A stretch of 62,749 bases of DNA. Source: JAJDBU01 sp046756925. GTDB taxonomy: Bacteria > Nitrospirota > Nitrospiria > SBBL01 > JAADHI01. The DNA is taken from NCBI GenBank assembly GCA_046756925.1, contig JBHHXH010000003.1, forward strand, positions 1-62,749. Reading direction: 5' to 3'. Under the pieces are notes generated by a model that worked only from the letters and a program-made list of their open reading frames with translations, made no database searches and was not told the origin of the DNA. Shown here piece after piece: positions 16,157 to 23,754 of this stretch (its first letter is position 1; every line of letters starts with the position of its first letter). Position numbers and translations under genes: made by a program.

Positions 16157-17622
16157 GCCCCTTGTCTCAACCGGACGGCATAGGTCTTGGCCTTCTGCTT
16201 TGAAACCGTCGTTTCTTGAACATATTCAAAACCGAAGCGCTCAAAGAAGCGAGTCGACCCTTTATTCTCACCTTTAATATGGGCCAATACGGTATCGACC
16301 TCCGGCCGCCCTCTTTTCAAGGAATCGATCCCCTTGTTGAGCAGCCATGCGCCGACCCCGCATCCCCGTCCGATTTGGTGAATGCTGATACTGACCACCG
16401 CGACAGGATCCTTGAGATCAAACCGCACTTGTCCGACCAAATCGGACCCGGCCTCCGCCACATAAAACAGGCAATGGGGATCCCTTAATCGATCGCCATA
16501 CCAGGAACGATGTGATGCCAGGCCAATCGGGTCCGGATGAAACGACGCCGCGCGCACCATAGGATCGTTCGACAAGGCGAATACATCCATTAAGTCGTTG
16601 TGCCGGGCCTTTCTGAAAACCAGCAATTCCGTAAAGTAGGACTTGAGACATTCGCGGACGATGCGTTCCGCACCGGCACCATCGACGGCCTCCCTGCCCT
16701 GCCGGGACATATTGAGCCTGCATTGCCTGTCCCTCAACAATTCGATCTTCCCCAATACGGCATCGGCCCAATCATCGCGTTTCCAACTACTGGCAGATTC
16801 GAGAAGTCCGGCCTGTTGTCCTCCCCTTACATTCGCACCCTGATTCCCGGCAACTGCGACCCCAATCACCGGCACGCCTACCCGGGCGCACTCATAAAGG
16901 GTTTGGCCGCCTGCAGAAACGACAATGTCCGCAGACAGCATCGCGGTCTTCATGCCCTCGGCATCCGGTGAAAAAACCGGTTTTGTATTGTGATCGCACG
17001 CGGCCTCAATGTCGTCGACATTTCGAAAATCTTTTCCAACCACAACCGTTTTTCGCCAATCCGGATAACATTCGGAAACCGCCCTTAATAGCTTCGGCGT
17101 CAGGTTTCGAAAATCCCCCCCGCCGAAGGTGATCATGACGTGATCGACATCCGTCTTGATTTCCTTCAAAGGAACCGTCCGAAAGGCCGCCCGCAGCGCG
17201 ATGTATCGAGGACCCAGAAGATAATGCAGGCCAGGTTTTTTCGGATAATCAATCTCGTCTGCTGCAATCGCCCCGTTGACAACCATCCCTTTAGGAAAGT
17301 GACGCCGATTTCCGTCATCCATATAAACGGCATACTCGGACGATGCGGCAATCGATTCATAAACACCGGTGTCGGCAAGATAGGAATCGACAAGAGTAAT
17401 ATCCGATCCCGCGATGGCCTCGCGCAACTTCCCTGGGTCTTTATGCCAATCAACGATTTGGGACTGTCTCCCGGTCAGAATATCCGGAACAGGTTCCTCT
17501 GTATGCAGAACGAACATCGGATCGATACCCCTCGCCTCGAAGGCCTGGGACAAGGACAGACACCGCATGAGATGGCCGTATCCGATATCGGCCCCATATT
17601 CCGTGATAAAGTTCACCTTCAC
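16153..17622 (-). CDS. pseG: PseG hydrolase fused to a GNAT acetyltransferase (PseH-like)
   Basis: 489 residues, larger than PseG alone. Residues 1 to about 335 are PseG, the UDP-sugar hydrolase, with GYGHLMRCLSLSQAF and the GT-B donor-site segment ADIVVSAGGQTLYECARVG. Residues about 340-485 are a GNAT domain (FYVAEAGSDLVGQVRFDL, then IGRGCGVGAWLL as the acetyl-CoA loop). The fusion joins two steps that act in sequence on the same UDP-sugar. Starts at GTG; the gap to the upstream gene is three bases. Confidence 0.9.
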   Translation of the reverse strand: MKVNFITEYGADIGYGHLMRCLSLSQAFEARGIDPMFVLHTEEPVPDILTGRQSQIVDWHKDPGKLREAIAGSDITLVDSYLADTGVYESIAASSEYAVYMDDGNRRHFPKGMVVNGAIAADEIDYPKKPGLHYLLGPRYIALRAAFRTVPLKEIKTDVDHVMITFGGGDFRNLTPKLLRAVSECYPDWRKTVVVGKDFRNVDDIEAACDHNTKPVFSPDAEGMKTAMLSADIVVSAGGQTLYECARVGVPVIGVAVAGNQGANVRGGQQAGLLESASSWKRDDWADAVLGKIELLRDRQCRLNMSRQGREAVDGAGAERIVRECLKSYFTELLVFRKARHNDLMDVFALSNDPMVRAASFHPDPIGLASHRSWYGDRLRDPHCLFYVAEAGSDLVGQVRFDLKDPVAVVSISIHQIGRGCGVGAWLLNKGIDSLKRGRPEVDTVLAHIKGENKGSTRFFERFGFEYVQETTVSKQKAKTYAVRLRQGA

Positions 17623-17625
17623 CCG

Positions 17626-18372
17626 TCAACCCTTGTCGGCAAATACCCGGAGCCGAAGATATTTTTGCGTGCTGTCCCTTGCGATATCGTAATAGCTGCG
17701 ATAGCTGCCGTCGGATTGAATCGCATAAAAGGTCGGGAATCCACCGGTCTCGAAATACAAACCACCTTCCTTACTGCTGGCTGGCCTCGTCTGAAAGAAA
17801 TCCCGGCGTTGTTGATGCAAGGCCGCAATCTGTTCCATGTTTCTAAAATTTTGAGGATAGACATCCATCACGGTCTTGAGCTCGAATGTCATCGATAGCG
17901 GATACAGCATCGGCAGATCGACGGGATGAATATTCCAGATGCCTTCGACATCCAAGAGCGCCATCTTAAACCTCGCACAGGATTCGATCGCCGTTTTGAT
18001 GGGTTCCGTGGACCGGGCCGTATCCGAGTCCCAAACCAGACGGCAATCCTCTTTAAGGACCCAGCGATGTGCTTTATATCGCATTTTAGACATATACATT
18101 CCCGCGCCACTGCTGGGCGTATAACTGCAAAACAGATGACCGATATTGGTGTAACAGAAAGACATCGCCGGATGCGGCGGCTGCCCCGGTTCGTAAGCAA
18201 CGTGCGCTGTTTCGGTCTTCCCGAAAAAGCAGTCACCCTGGATCACCACATGGGGCAGGTTGTAGGTCTCGATATGCTCCGGGCTGTTTGAGGGGATGGC
18301 GTCATCCGGCACCATGTAGGTGCGCAGCGAGGCGCCGTCGATGAGTTTTTCTATGATCTCTTTATCCGTCAT
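17626..18372 (-). CDS. Unrecognised protein of the glycosylation operon
   Basis: 248 residues with no family I recognise. It is rich in aromatic residues and His (FCYTNIGHLFCSYTP, YKAHRWVLKEDCRLVW, GIWNIHPVDLPMLYPLSM), has no signal peptide or membrane segment, and mixes beta and alpha. It overlaps the DUF4910 gene by four bases and precedes pseG by three, so it is locked into the operon. Its partners suggest an enzyme or binding protein for the sugar or its donor. The function is unknown. Confidence 0.75.
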   Translation of the reverse strand: MTDKEIIEKLIDGASLRTYMVPDDAIPSNSPEHIETYNLPHVVIQGDCFFGKTETAHVAYEPGQPPHPAMSFCYTNIGHLFCSYTPSSGAGMYMSKMRYKAHRWVLKEDCRLVWDSDTARSTEPIKTAIESCARFKMALLDVEGIWNIHPVDLPMLYPLSMTFELKTVMDVYPQNFRNMEQIAALHQQRRDFFQTRPASSKEGGLYFETGGFPTFYAIQSDGSYRSYYDIARDSTQKYLRLRVFADKG

Positions 18373-19661
18373 TTAATAAGCGAAATGAGCCCCTTTTCTT
18401 CATACTTTTGGATGTATCGATACAAGCGGTCGTATTCGATCTCATGTTTTTCGGCGATATCAAAAATGCTCGTCTCCCCGTCGAAGTACCGGATAAGGCA
18501 GTTCATGAGGTGATTCCATTTCTTTTGGTCTTCCGGCACCGTCGGCCGGATGCTTGGGTCAAAAGTCGAAATATAGAGATCGTATTTGGGGTTGCTCAAG
18601 GCAACAAGCCCCTTGAAGTGCCGCTTCATTGTTGTATTGGTTTCGAGGATGCTGAGGATGCCCACAACGGCGTCGACGGCCTCTTCCAATTTTTCTTCGA
18701 AGATGATGTTTTCGGTATCCAGGCTCGAATGGTATTCGGGGTAAGGCATGCGCGAGAGGGAGATGCAGGGAATTTCATAGCCGGGGGCCTCCCAGACCGT
18801 CTCGTCGTTTCCAACGATTTTTCTAAAGGCATCCCCGTGGTAAGTGGAATGGCATCGCTTCAGATAGTGATGCGCGGCCCGATCGAGCAGCGTTTTGCCC
18901 GTGAAAGATTCCTGCAGGGCCAGGCGATTCTTGTTGCCCAGCATTTCGAGAAACATGGCGTATTTGAAGGTGCGGCATACCTTGTCGGAGAGACCGTTCA
19001 GATAGAAGATCGTCCCGAAGTGTTCCGGGGCGATAATGAGGCGGTAACTGAAGCGCCGTCTTTCCAGTTGCATCAATCGTTTCATCGCCTCCATGCCGAC
19101 GACCATCCCGGCGATATCGTCGTTCGCCTGCGCCGGGTGGCAGTTATGCGCATTGAGGATGATCGTATCGTCCGTCTCTCCGGCCAGAAAATAGTCGAGG
19201 ACCTTCATCGTACCGTCTTCAGTCACCGTTTCCAGTTCCACCTCGTAGTCCCCTTCGGGAAGGGATCGGTACAGATGGTAGGGCACGCAGAGCCCCCAGT
19301 CCTTGAGCCAGGGTTTGTAGTAATAATCGCAGTGATACACCAGGGCCTCGGCATAGTTTGGATGATAAAAGAGATGCTTTTTGAGTTCCGACAGGGGCAC
19401 CGTCCCTTTGAAGGAGGGGGAATAGCCGGCGACGCCCAGGGGATGCTGCATACCGTCGTAGATCAACTTTCCATCCTTTCTTATTTCCGCCTTTACTGCC
19501 TTCCATTTCTGGGGCACCGTCCAGCCGTTGTGTTCCAGACCGGACCGGTACTCATGGACCTTAAAGGGAAGGACATTACACAGCATGGATGCCCCTTTAT
19601 CAGCATCTTCAGACACCGGCGCCCATCGCAGGGGATAGAGCGTTTTAAGCAGATCAATCAT
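18369..19661 (-). CDS. DUF4910/M28-like peptidase-fold protein
   Basis: 430 residues. Central region has an aminopeptidase-like metal site: LNAHNCHPAQANDDIAGM, APEHFGTIFYLNG and PEYHSSLDT carry the His/Asp/Glu residues expected for two metals. The last 70 residues look like a winged helix (DGETSIFDIAEKHEIEYDRL). This domain set (DUF2172/DUF4910) occurs in polysaccharide and flagellar glycosylation clusters without a proven substrate. It could remove an acyl group from a sugar intermediate. It overlaps the formyltransferase-like gene by eight bases. Confidence 0.78.
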   Translation of the reverse strand: MIDLLKTLYPLRWAPVSEDADKGASMLCNVLPFKVHEYRSGLEHNGWTVPQKWKAVKAEIRKDGKLIYDGMQHPLGVAGYSPSFKGTVPLSELKKHLFYHPNYAEALVYHCDYYYKPWLKDWGLCVPYHLYRSLPEGDYEVELETVTEDGTMKVLDYFLAGETDDTIILNAHNCHPAQANDDIAGMVVGMEAMKRLMQLERRRFSYRLIIAPEHFGTIFYLNGLSDKVCRTFKYAMFLEMLGNKNRLALQESFTGKTLLDRAAHHYLKRCHSTYHGDAFRKIVGNDETVWEAPGYEIPCISLSRMPYPEYHSSLDTENIIFEEKLEEAVDAVVGILSILETNTTMKRHFKGLVALSNPKYDLYISTFDPSIRPTVPEDQKKWNHLMNCLIRYFDGETSIFDIAEKHEIEYDRLYRYIQKYEEKGLISLIK

Positions 19662-20688
19662 GGTTGACCAGACCCTCCGTATCGTAGGAGGCTTGATAAG
19701 ACATGGACGCTTCCAAATATTGAACCGGCGTGTGAAAACGCTGCCCGGCCTTCAGCTCCGGCACGAGGTCTTTTCCGTTTTCGGCCAAGATCCCTTCAAC
19801 GACGATGCTGCCGGAACGCGTGGCGATCAATGCCGAAGGTCCGGACACCCTGTAGACGAGCCCGGATAGAAAGGGATGCGATGAAAAGTTGACGGGCGCG
19901 ACTTGACACCTTTTCAAAAAGACCCTTTGGCCGCCGAGAAAGGTCGAAGCCCCTGGATAGGGATCGTCGAAGGCGCAGATAAAGCGCGCGATTTCATCCC
20001 GATGCCAAGACCAGTCGATAAAGGCCTGTTTTATGGTTGAAAGCCGAGGGAAATAGCTGCGGTTCGCTTCATTAAGCGGGACCGGGGCGAATGTTTTGTC
20101 CGACTGGATTTCGTCCATAAATTCGATAAACAATTTGAGCCCTTCCTCATGCGCCAGTTGAAAATAATCCTTTGGAATGCGGGCCCAACTCGGAATTCCA
20201 TATTCCCGCGTCTTGATCAATTCCCCGGAATCGAACACGCCCGGCACCATTTCGTCGTTGATCACCTGTATATTCCAACATCCGACCTTGTCTTCTCTCA
20301 AGATCTGCCAAGTGAAATGCGCCCCGCCACGGTACTGCGGCAGCCGGATGACCATGAAGTCGAACAGCCTGCCTTGAAATCGCGCGATCGTCTCCTTGTC
20401 GAATCGATAGGTCTCTCCGAGGCCGATGCCCATCGTTTTTTCCGACACAAGCGATTGGAGTTCCGGTGAGACGTTGACATCCCTTGCATGAACCGTTGGG
20501 ATCGACGCCACGTCGAGGGCTGCTTCGAGACACAGGCCATCCTCATTGCTCAGCTGTTCTTCAAGGTGTCTTTTCACGGCAAAAACCGTTGGTTGAATCC
20601 CTCTTTTAAGGGCTTCCTTGGCAAAGGCAACCATCAAAGGACCACCGCCGAAAAGTGCCAATTTTTCTATCGGACCAATCTTCATCAT
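19654..20688 (-). CDS. Formyltransferase-like protein with altered catalytic motif
   Basis: About 344 residues. LPQYRGGAHFTWQI matches the LLPRYRG..P..W.I segment of the Fmt/sugar N-formyltransferase fold, and NDEMVPGVFDSGELI matches the D.G.. segment with its Asp. The N-x-H pair that normally precedes the YRG loop reads D-F-M, so the usual catalytic His and Asn appear absent. A C-terminal OB-like region (about 250-330) fits the Fmt family. ATG at 20688 is chosen since the upstream extension overlaps the GNAT gene. It may bind rather than formylate, or use another acyl donor. Confidence 0.65.
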   Translation of the reverse strand: MMKIGPIEKLALFGGGPLMVAFAKEALKRGIQPTVFAVKRHLEEQLSNEDGLCLEAALDVASIPTVHARDVNVSPELQSLVSEKTMGIGLGETYRFDKETIARFQGRLFDFMVIRLPQYRGGAHFTWQILREDKVGCWNIQVINDEMVPGVFDSGELIKTREYGIPSWARIPKDYFQLAHEEGLKLFIEFMDEIQSDKTFAPVPLNEANRSYFPRLSTIKQAFIDWSWHRDEIARFICAFDDPYPGASTFLGGQRVFLKRCQVAPVNFSSHPFLSGLVYRVSGPSALIATRSGSIVVEGILAENGKDLVPELKAGQRFHTPVQYLEASMSYQASYDTEGLVNHD

Positions 20689-20701
20689 CGATGCCGTCCG
20701 C

Positions 20702-21223
20702 CTAATCCCGCAACTTTTCCACGAGCACCTCGTCCACATAGCCCCCCTTGTAAAAGCGGTGACATTTCATTCTGCCCGCCTCACGCCATCCCGCCTTGAG
20801 AAAGGCCTTGTGGCTTCCGATATTGTTGGCATAGAGTCCCGCCACGACCTTCTGAAGGTTGAGCTCCTTGAACGCATAAGTTGTCGCCATTTGAATGGCT
20901 TCAGTCCCGATCCCTTGTCCCCGCATCGATTGTTCTCCAATCAGGAGACCGATGTCCGCGAAGCGGTGAAGTGGAGCGATCCCGCCGATTTTGATGTTGC
21001 CGATCTGCCGGCCATCCTCCAATAAAAAAATGCCGAATAAATAAGCATTCGGATCCTCATTGAGGGTCTTTACGTAGGCCTTCAGCGCATCCAGTCCATA
21101 GACCGTCCATCGGCTCTCCAGAAACTGAATCACCGCTTCATCCTGCATCCAATCGATGTAAACCGGGGTCACATCATCAGGAGACAAGAGCTTTAAATAG
21201 ATCCGTTTTCCCGTCACGCGCAT
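20702..21223 (-). CDS. GNAT acetyltransferase (RimJ/RimL type)
   Basis: 173 residues. GNAT fold with acetyl-CoA loop RGQGIGTEAIQMA and the NIGSHKAFLKAGWREAGRM segment of the RimJ/L branch. This branch includes sugar N-acetyltransferases such as PseH and PglD-like enzymes. The operon thus encodes two GNAT domains, this one and the one fused to PseG, so one may act on C4 and the other on another amine. ATG at 21223 follows AGGGAG. Confidence 0.85.
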   Translation of the reverse strand: MRVTGKRIYLKLLSPDDVTPVYIDWMQDEAVIQFLESRWTVYGLDALKAYVKTLNEDPNAYLFGIFLLEDGRQIGNIKIGGIAPLHRFADIGLLIGEQSMRGQGIGTEAIQMATTYAFKELNLQKVVAGLYANNIGSHKAFLKAGWREAGRMKCHRFYKGGYVDEVLVEKLRD

Positions 21224-21234
21224 ATCCACTCCCT

Positions 21235-21996
21235 TCAGGCGTCCCGCACGGGCACCTTTTTCCCTGTTAGATAGGCCTTGATCCGCACGATATCGTAATC
21301 CCTTAAAAACAGCATCTTCCCGACGGCGGCCGCATCGCAGTCGCTCTGCTGAAAAAGCGACACCAGGTCGTCATAACAACCGGCGCCGCCCGATGCAATC
21401 AACGGGACATGGATAAAGGACCTCACATCTTGGTAAAGCGCATTGTCGTAACCGTTTAGGCTTCCCTCTCGATCGATGACCGTGAGCAGGACTTCGCCCG
21501 CCCCGTTTGAGATAAGCTGTTTGAGTACCGTCTCGAAATTGACATCGACCTTTTGTTTTCCAGAAAAGACATAAGGTGCGTAGTCGCCGTCCGCGGCCTT
21601 TTTCACATCCAATGAAACAACGACGGACTGCGCGCCGAATTCCGCCGCCAGTTCGCCGACCAGGGATGGATTGAGGACGGCATGGGTATTGACGACAATC
21701 TTGTCGGCCCCTGCTTCGAAACAGCGTCTGGCCTCTTTGACATTCCGGATGCCGCCACCCGCGGCAATCGGCAGGCGGCAGCGGCGGATCATGTGATCGA
21801 TCACCTCCGTATTGACCACCCTCCCCTCTCGGGAGGCGTCGATATCGACCAGAATGATTTCGTCCGCGCCTTGTGCGTCATAAATCATCGCCTGGGAAAG
21901 CGGATCACCCACGTCGGACAATTCGCCGAACCGCCTTCCTTTCACCAGGCGGTTCCCCTTCAATAAAAATAGCGGGATGATTCTTTTCCGGATCAC
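21235..21996 (-). CDS. HisF-like subunit of a sugar amidotransferase
   Basis: 253 residues, TIM barrel of the HisF family (LVDIDASREGR, AAGGGIRNVKEA, SLDVKK). The first catalytic Asp of HisF, in IPCLDVKDG, is replaced: here RIIPLFLLKGNRLVKG. This is the pattern of HisF homologues in surface-sugar loci, which receive ammonia but do not make imidazole glycerol phosphate. Starts at GTG with a four-base overlap (GTGA) with the HisH-like gene, so the two are coupled. Confidence 0.88.
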   Translation of the reverse strand: MIRKRIIPLFLLKGNRLVKGRRFGELSDVGDPLSQAMIYDAQGADEIILVDIDASREGRVVNTEVIDHMIRRCRLPIAAGGGIRNVKEARRCFEAGADKIVVNTHAVLNPSLVGELAAEFGAQSVVVSLDVKKAADGDYAPYVFSGKQKVDVNFETVLKQLISNGAGEVLLTVIDREGSLNGYDNALYQDVRSFIHVPLIASGGAGCYDDLVSLFQQSDCDAAAVGKMLFLRDYDIVRIKAYLTGKKVPVRDA

Positions 21997-22604
21997 GCAA
22001 GGGTCTCCACGACATTCTTGAGAAACCGGAGACCGTCCCCCTGACTCTTCTCCGGGTGAAACTGCACGCCGACAATATGGTCCTTCCTGATACTTGAAAC
22101 GATCGAGGAACTGCCATATTGGGTGGTCGCCGCAACGACCTCCGTTTCTTCCGGGATAAATCGATAGCTGTGCATAAAATAAAACGCGAGAGACCGAATC
22201 CCCCGGAACAAACCATCATTGATCGGCGCCACCGCGTTCCAACCCATGTGCGGAAGTCGAAGGGCCTCCCCTTGAATCTTTTCGACGCGTCCCTTGATCC
22301 ACCCGAATCCGGCATTCTCGCCATCTTCATAACTGACATCGCCGAAGAGCTGCATACCCAGGCAGATGCCGAGCAGCGGTTTTTTCTTGATTTGGACCGA
22401 TTCGTTCAAAGAATCCCAAAAATCGAGGGTCTTCAGCCGATGCACCGCCGTCGTGAAATTCCCAACGCCGGCCAATACAATCATGTCGACCGCATCCAAT
22501 TCTTTCGGATGGCTCACCAGACGCACATCGTATCGATAAAACTGGAACGCACTGTAAACCGAACCAACATTTCCGATACTATAATTCACGATACCGACCT
22601 TCAT
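21993..22604 (-). CDS. HisH-like glutaminase subunit of a sugar amidotransferase
   Basis: 203 residues. Class I glutamine amidotransferase with nucleophile Cys in GICLGMQLF and the His-Glu pair in VQFHPEKS. It releases ammonia from glutamine for the HisF-like and PP-loop partners. ATG overlaps the preceding stop by four bases. Together with its neighbours it corresponds to the WbpG-HisH2-HisF2 set known from surface-polysaccharide loci. Confidence 0.9.
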   Translation of the reverse strand: MKVGIVNYSIGNVGSVYSAFQFYRYDVRLVSHPKELDAVDMIVLAGVGNFTTAVHRLKTLDFWDSLNESVQIKKKPLLGICLGMQLFGDVSYEDGENAGFGWIKGRVEKIQGEALRLPHMGWNAVAPINDGLFRGIRSLAFYFMHSYRFIPEETEVVAATTQYGSSSIVSSIRKDHIVGVQFHPEKSQGDGLRFLKNVVETLA

Positions 22605-23743
22605 GCCCGCTCCCGGTACCACAGTTCCTGATCCCACAACTTCGGCCCATCGGGCAGTGTGATCGGATCGATCCTTTTCGCCGGCGGGATCACATGTTTG
22701 AGGACAATGGCGTTGAAGGTCTCCTCCGTCATGTCGAGATATTCCAAAAAGACTTCCAGGCTCCTCGGTTTTCTCGGTTCGTATTTTTCAATCAGGGCCA
22801 GGGCTTCATCCCGCATCATGCGGCCATGTTTGATATCCAACGTGGTCAGATGCGTGATCCGTGAAAACCCCCGCTTTAGATATTTGATATAGTCCCGCAT
22901 CCCTTGAAACATGCACTCGATCTTTTCATAGGTCGGGCCGGGCAGGGCGCTTTCTATTTCATCCTCCTCCCACCCCAGCTTCACCTTGTTGATCTCCACC
23001 TGTTTTTGAACATCCCATGGAATGAAATTACCGAGGGGCAGGCTCTTGACCCCCGCGGCATCCAGCTCCCTTTTCGTCGGATAGATATAGGGCTCCAGAT
23101 CCCGCAACGCGCATCCGATAAAGCCGGCCATGTCTTCCGCACGCATCCCCATGATGATGCGGCGGTTGTATTTCCACTCGTTGGTTTCCTCCAGGTCCTG
23201 ATATTTGAAGTAGGCCTCGTACTCCCCACCCCCTTCCCCCCAGATCACCAGCGGGATGCCGAGCTTAACGGCCATCTTCATCGGATAGGAAAAGATACCT
23301 GCATGGCAGTGCCAGCAAAAATCCCCCCGTCGGATCAGGGCCTCCAGCATCAAGCGCTTGACGATCTTCCAGTTCGGCGTGAAGGTCATCACATCGACGC
23401 CGAGGGTCCTGAAGGTCCGTGTGCGGTTCTCGATCGTCCTGGGACGATAAAATCCATGATCGAAGGAAACGACCAGGGGCTTCATGCCGTATTTTTTCAC
23501 GATGGCCCACAGGGTATAGGTCGAGTCCTTTCCGCCGCTGAAGGGCAGGATGCAATCGTAAGGCGCATCCGTTCGTTTGGCTGCTTCGATGACCTTTAGG
23601 AGACCTCTTTCACGTTCCTGCCAGTCGATCTCTTTCTCTTTCGTTTCCCAGTTCCGGCAGATGTTGCAGACCCCTTCGTCATCGAAGTAAAGGGTTTCCC
23701 AGGTCACCGGCAGTGTGCAGCGAAGGCATCTCTCTATGGCCAT
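22601..23743 (-). CDS. N-acetyl sugar amidotransferase, PP-loop (PseA/WbpG type)
   Basis: 380 residues. The PP-loop ATP site is FSGGKDST (about residues 68-75). N-terminal Cys pairs (CLRCTLP, CNICRNW) and a further pair CWHC suggest a bound metal. The family turns an acetamido group into an acetamidino group; in Campylobacter PseA does so on pseudaminic acid. HisH- and HisF-like subunits follow directly. The expected product is therefore an acetamidino-type nonulosonic acid or its precursor. Confidence 0.88.
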   Translation of the reverse strand: MAIERCLRCTLPVTWETLYFDDEGVCNICRNWETKEKEIDWQERERGLLKVIEAAKRTDAPYDCILPFSGGKDSTYTLWAIVKKYGMKPLVVSFDHGFYRPRTIENRTRTFRTLGVDVMTFTPNWKIVKRLMLEALIRRGDFCWHCHAGIFSYPMKMAVKLGIPLVIWGEGGGEYEAYFKYQDLEETNEWKYNRRIIMGMRAEDMAGFIGCALRDLEPYIYPTKRELDAAGVKSLPLGNFIPWDVQKQVEINKVKLGWEEDEIESALPGPTYEKIECMFQGMRDYIKYLKRGFSRITHLTTLDIKHGRMMRDEALALIEKYEPRKPRSLEVFLEYLDMTEETFNAIVLKHVIPPAKRIDPITLPDGPKLWDQELWYRERA

Positions 23744-23754
23744 CCGTTTTCTCC

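Noticed and set aside
18408..19667. Long plus-strand frame (419 codons) across the DUF4910 gene
   Set aside because: It is an antisense shadow; the minus frame has recognisable motifs and operon overlaps, and the plus frame resembles no protein.
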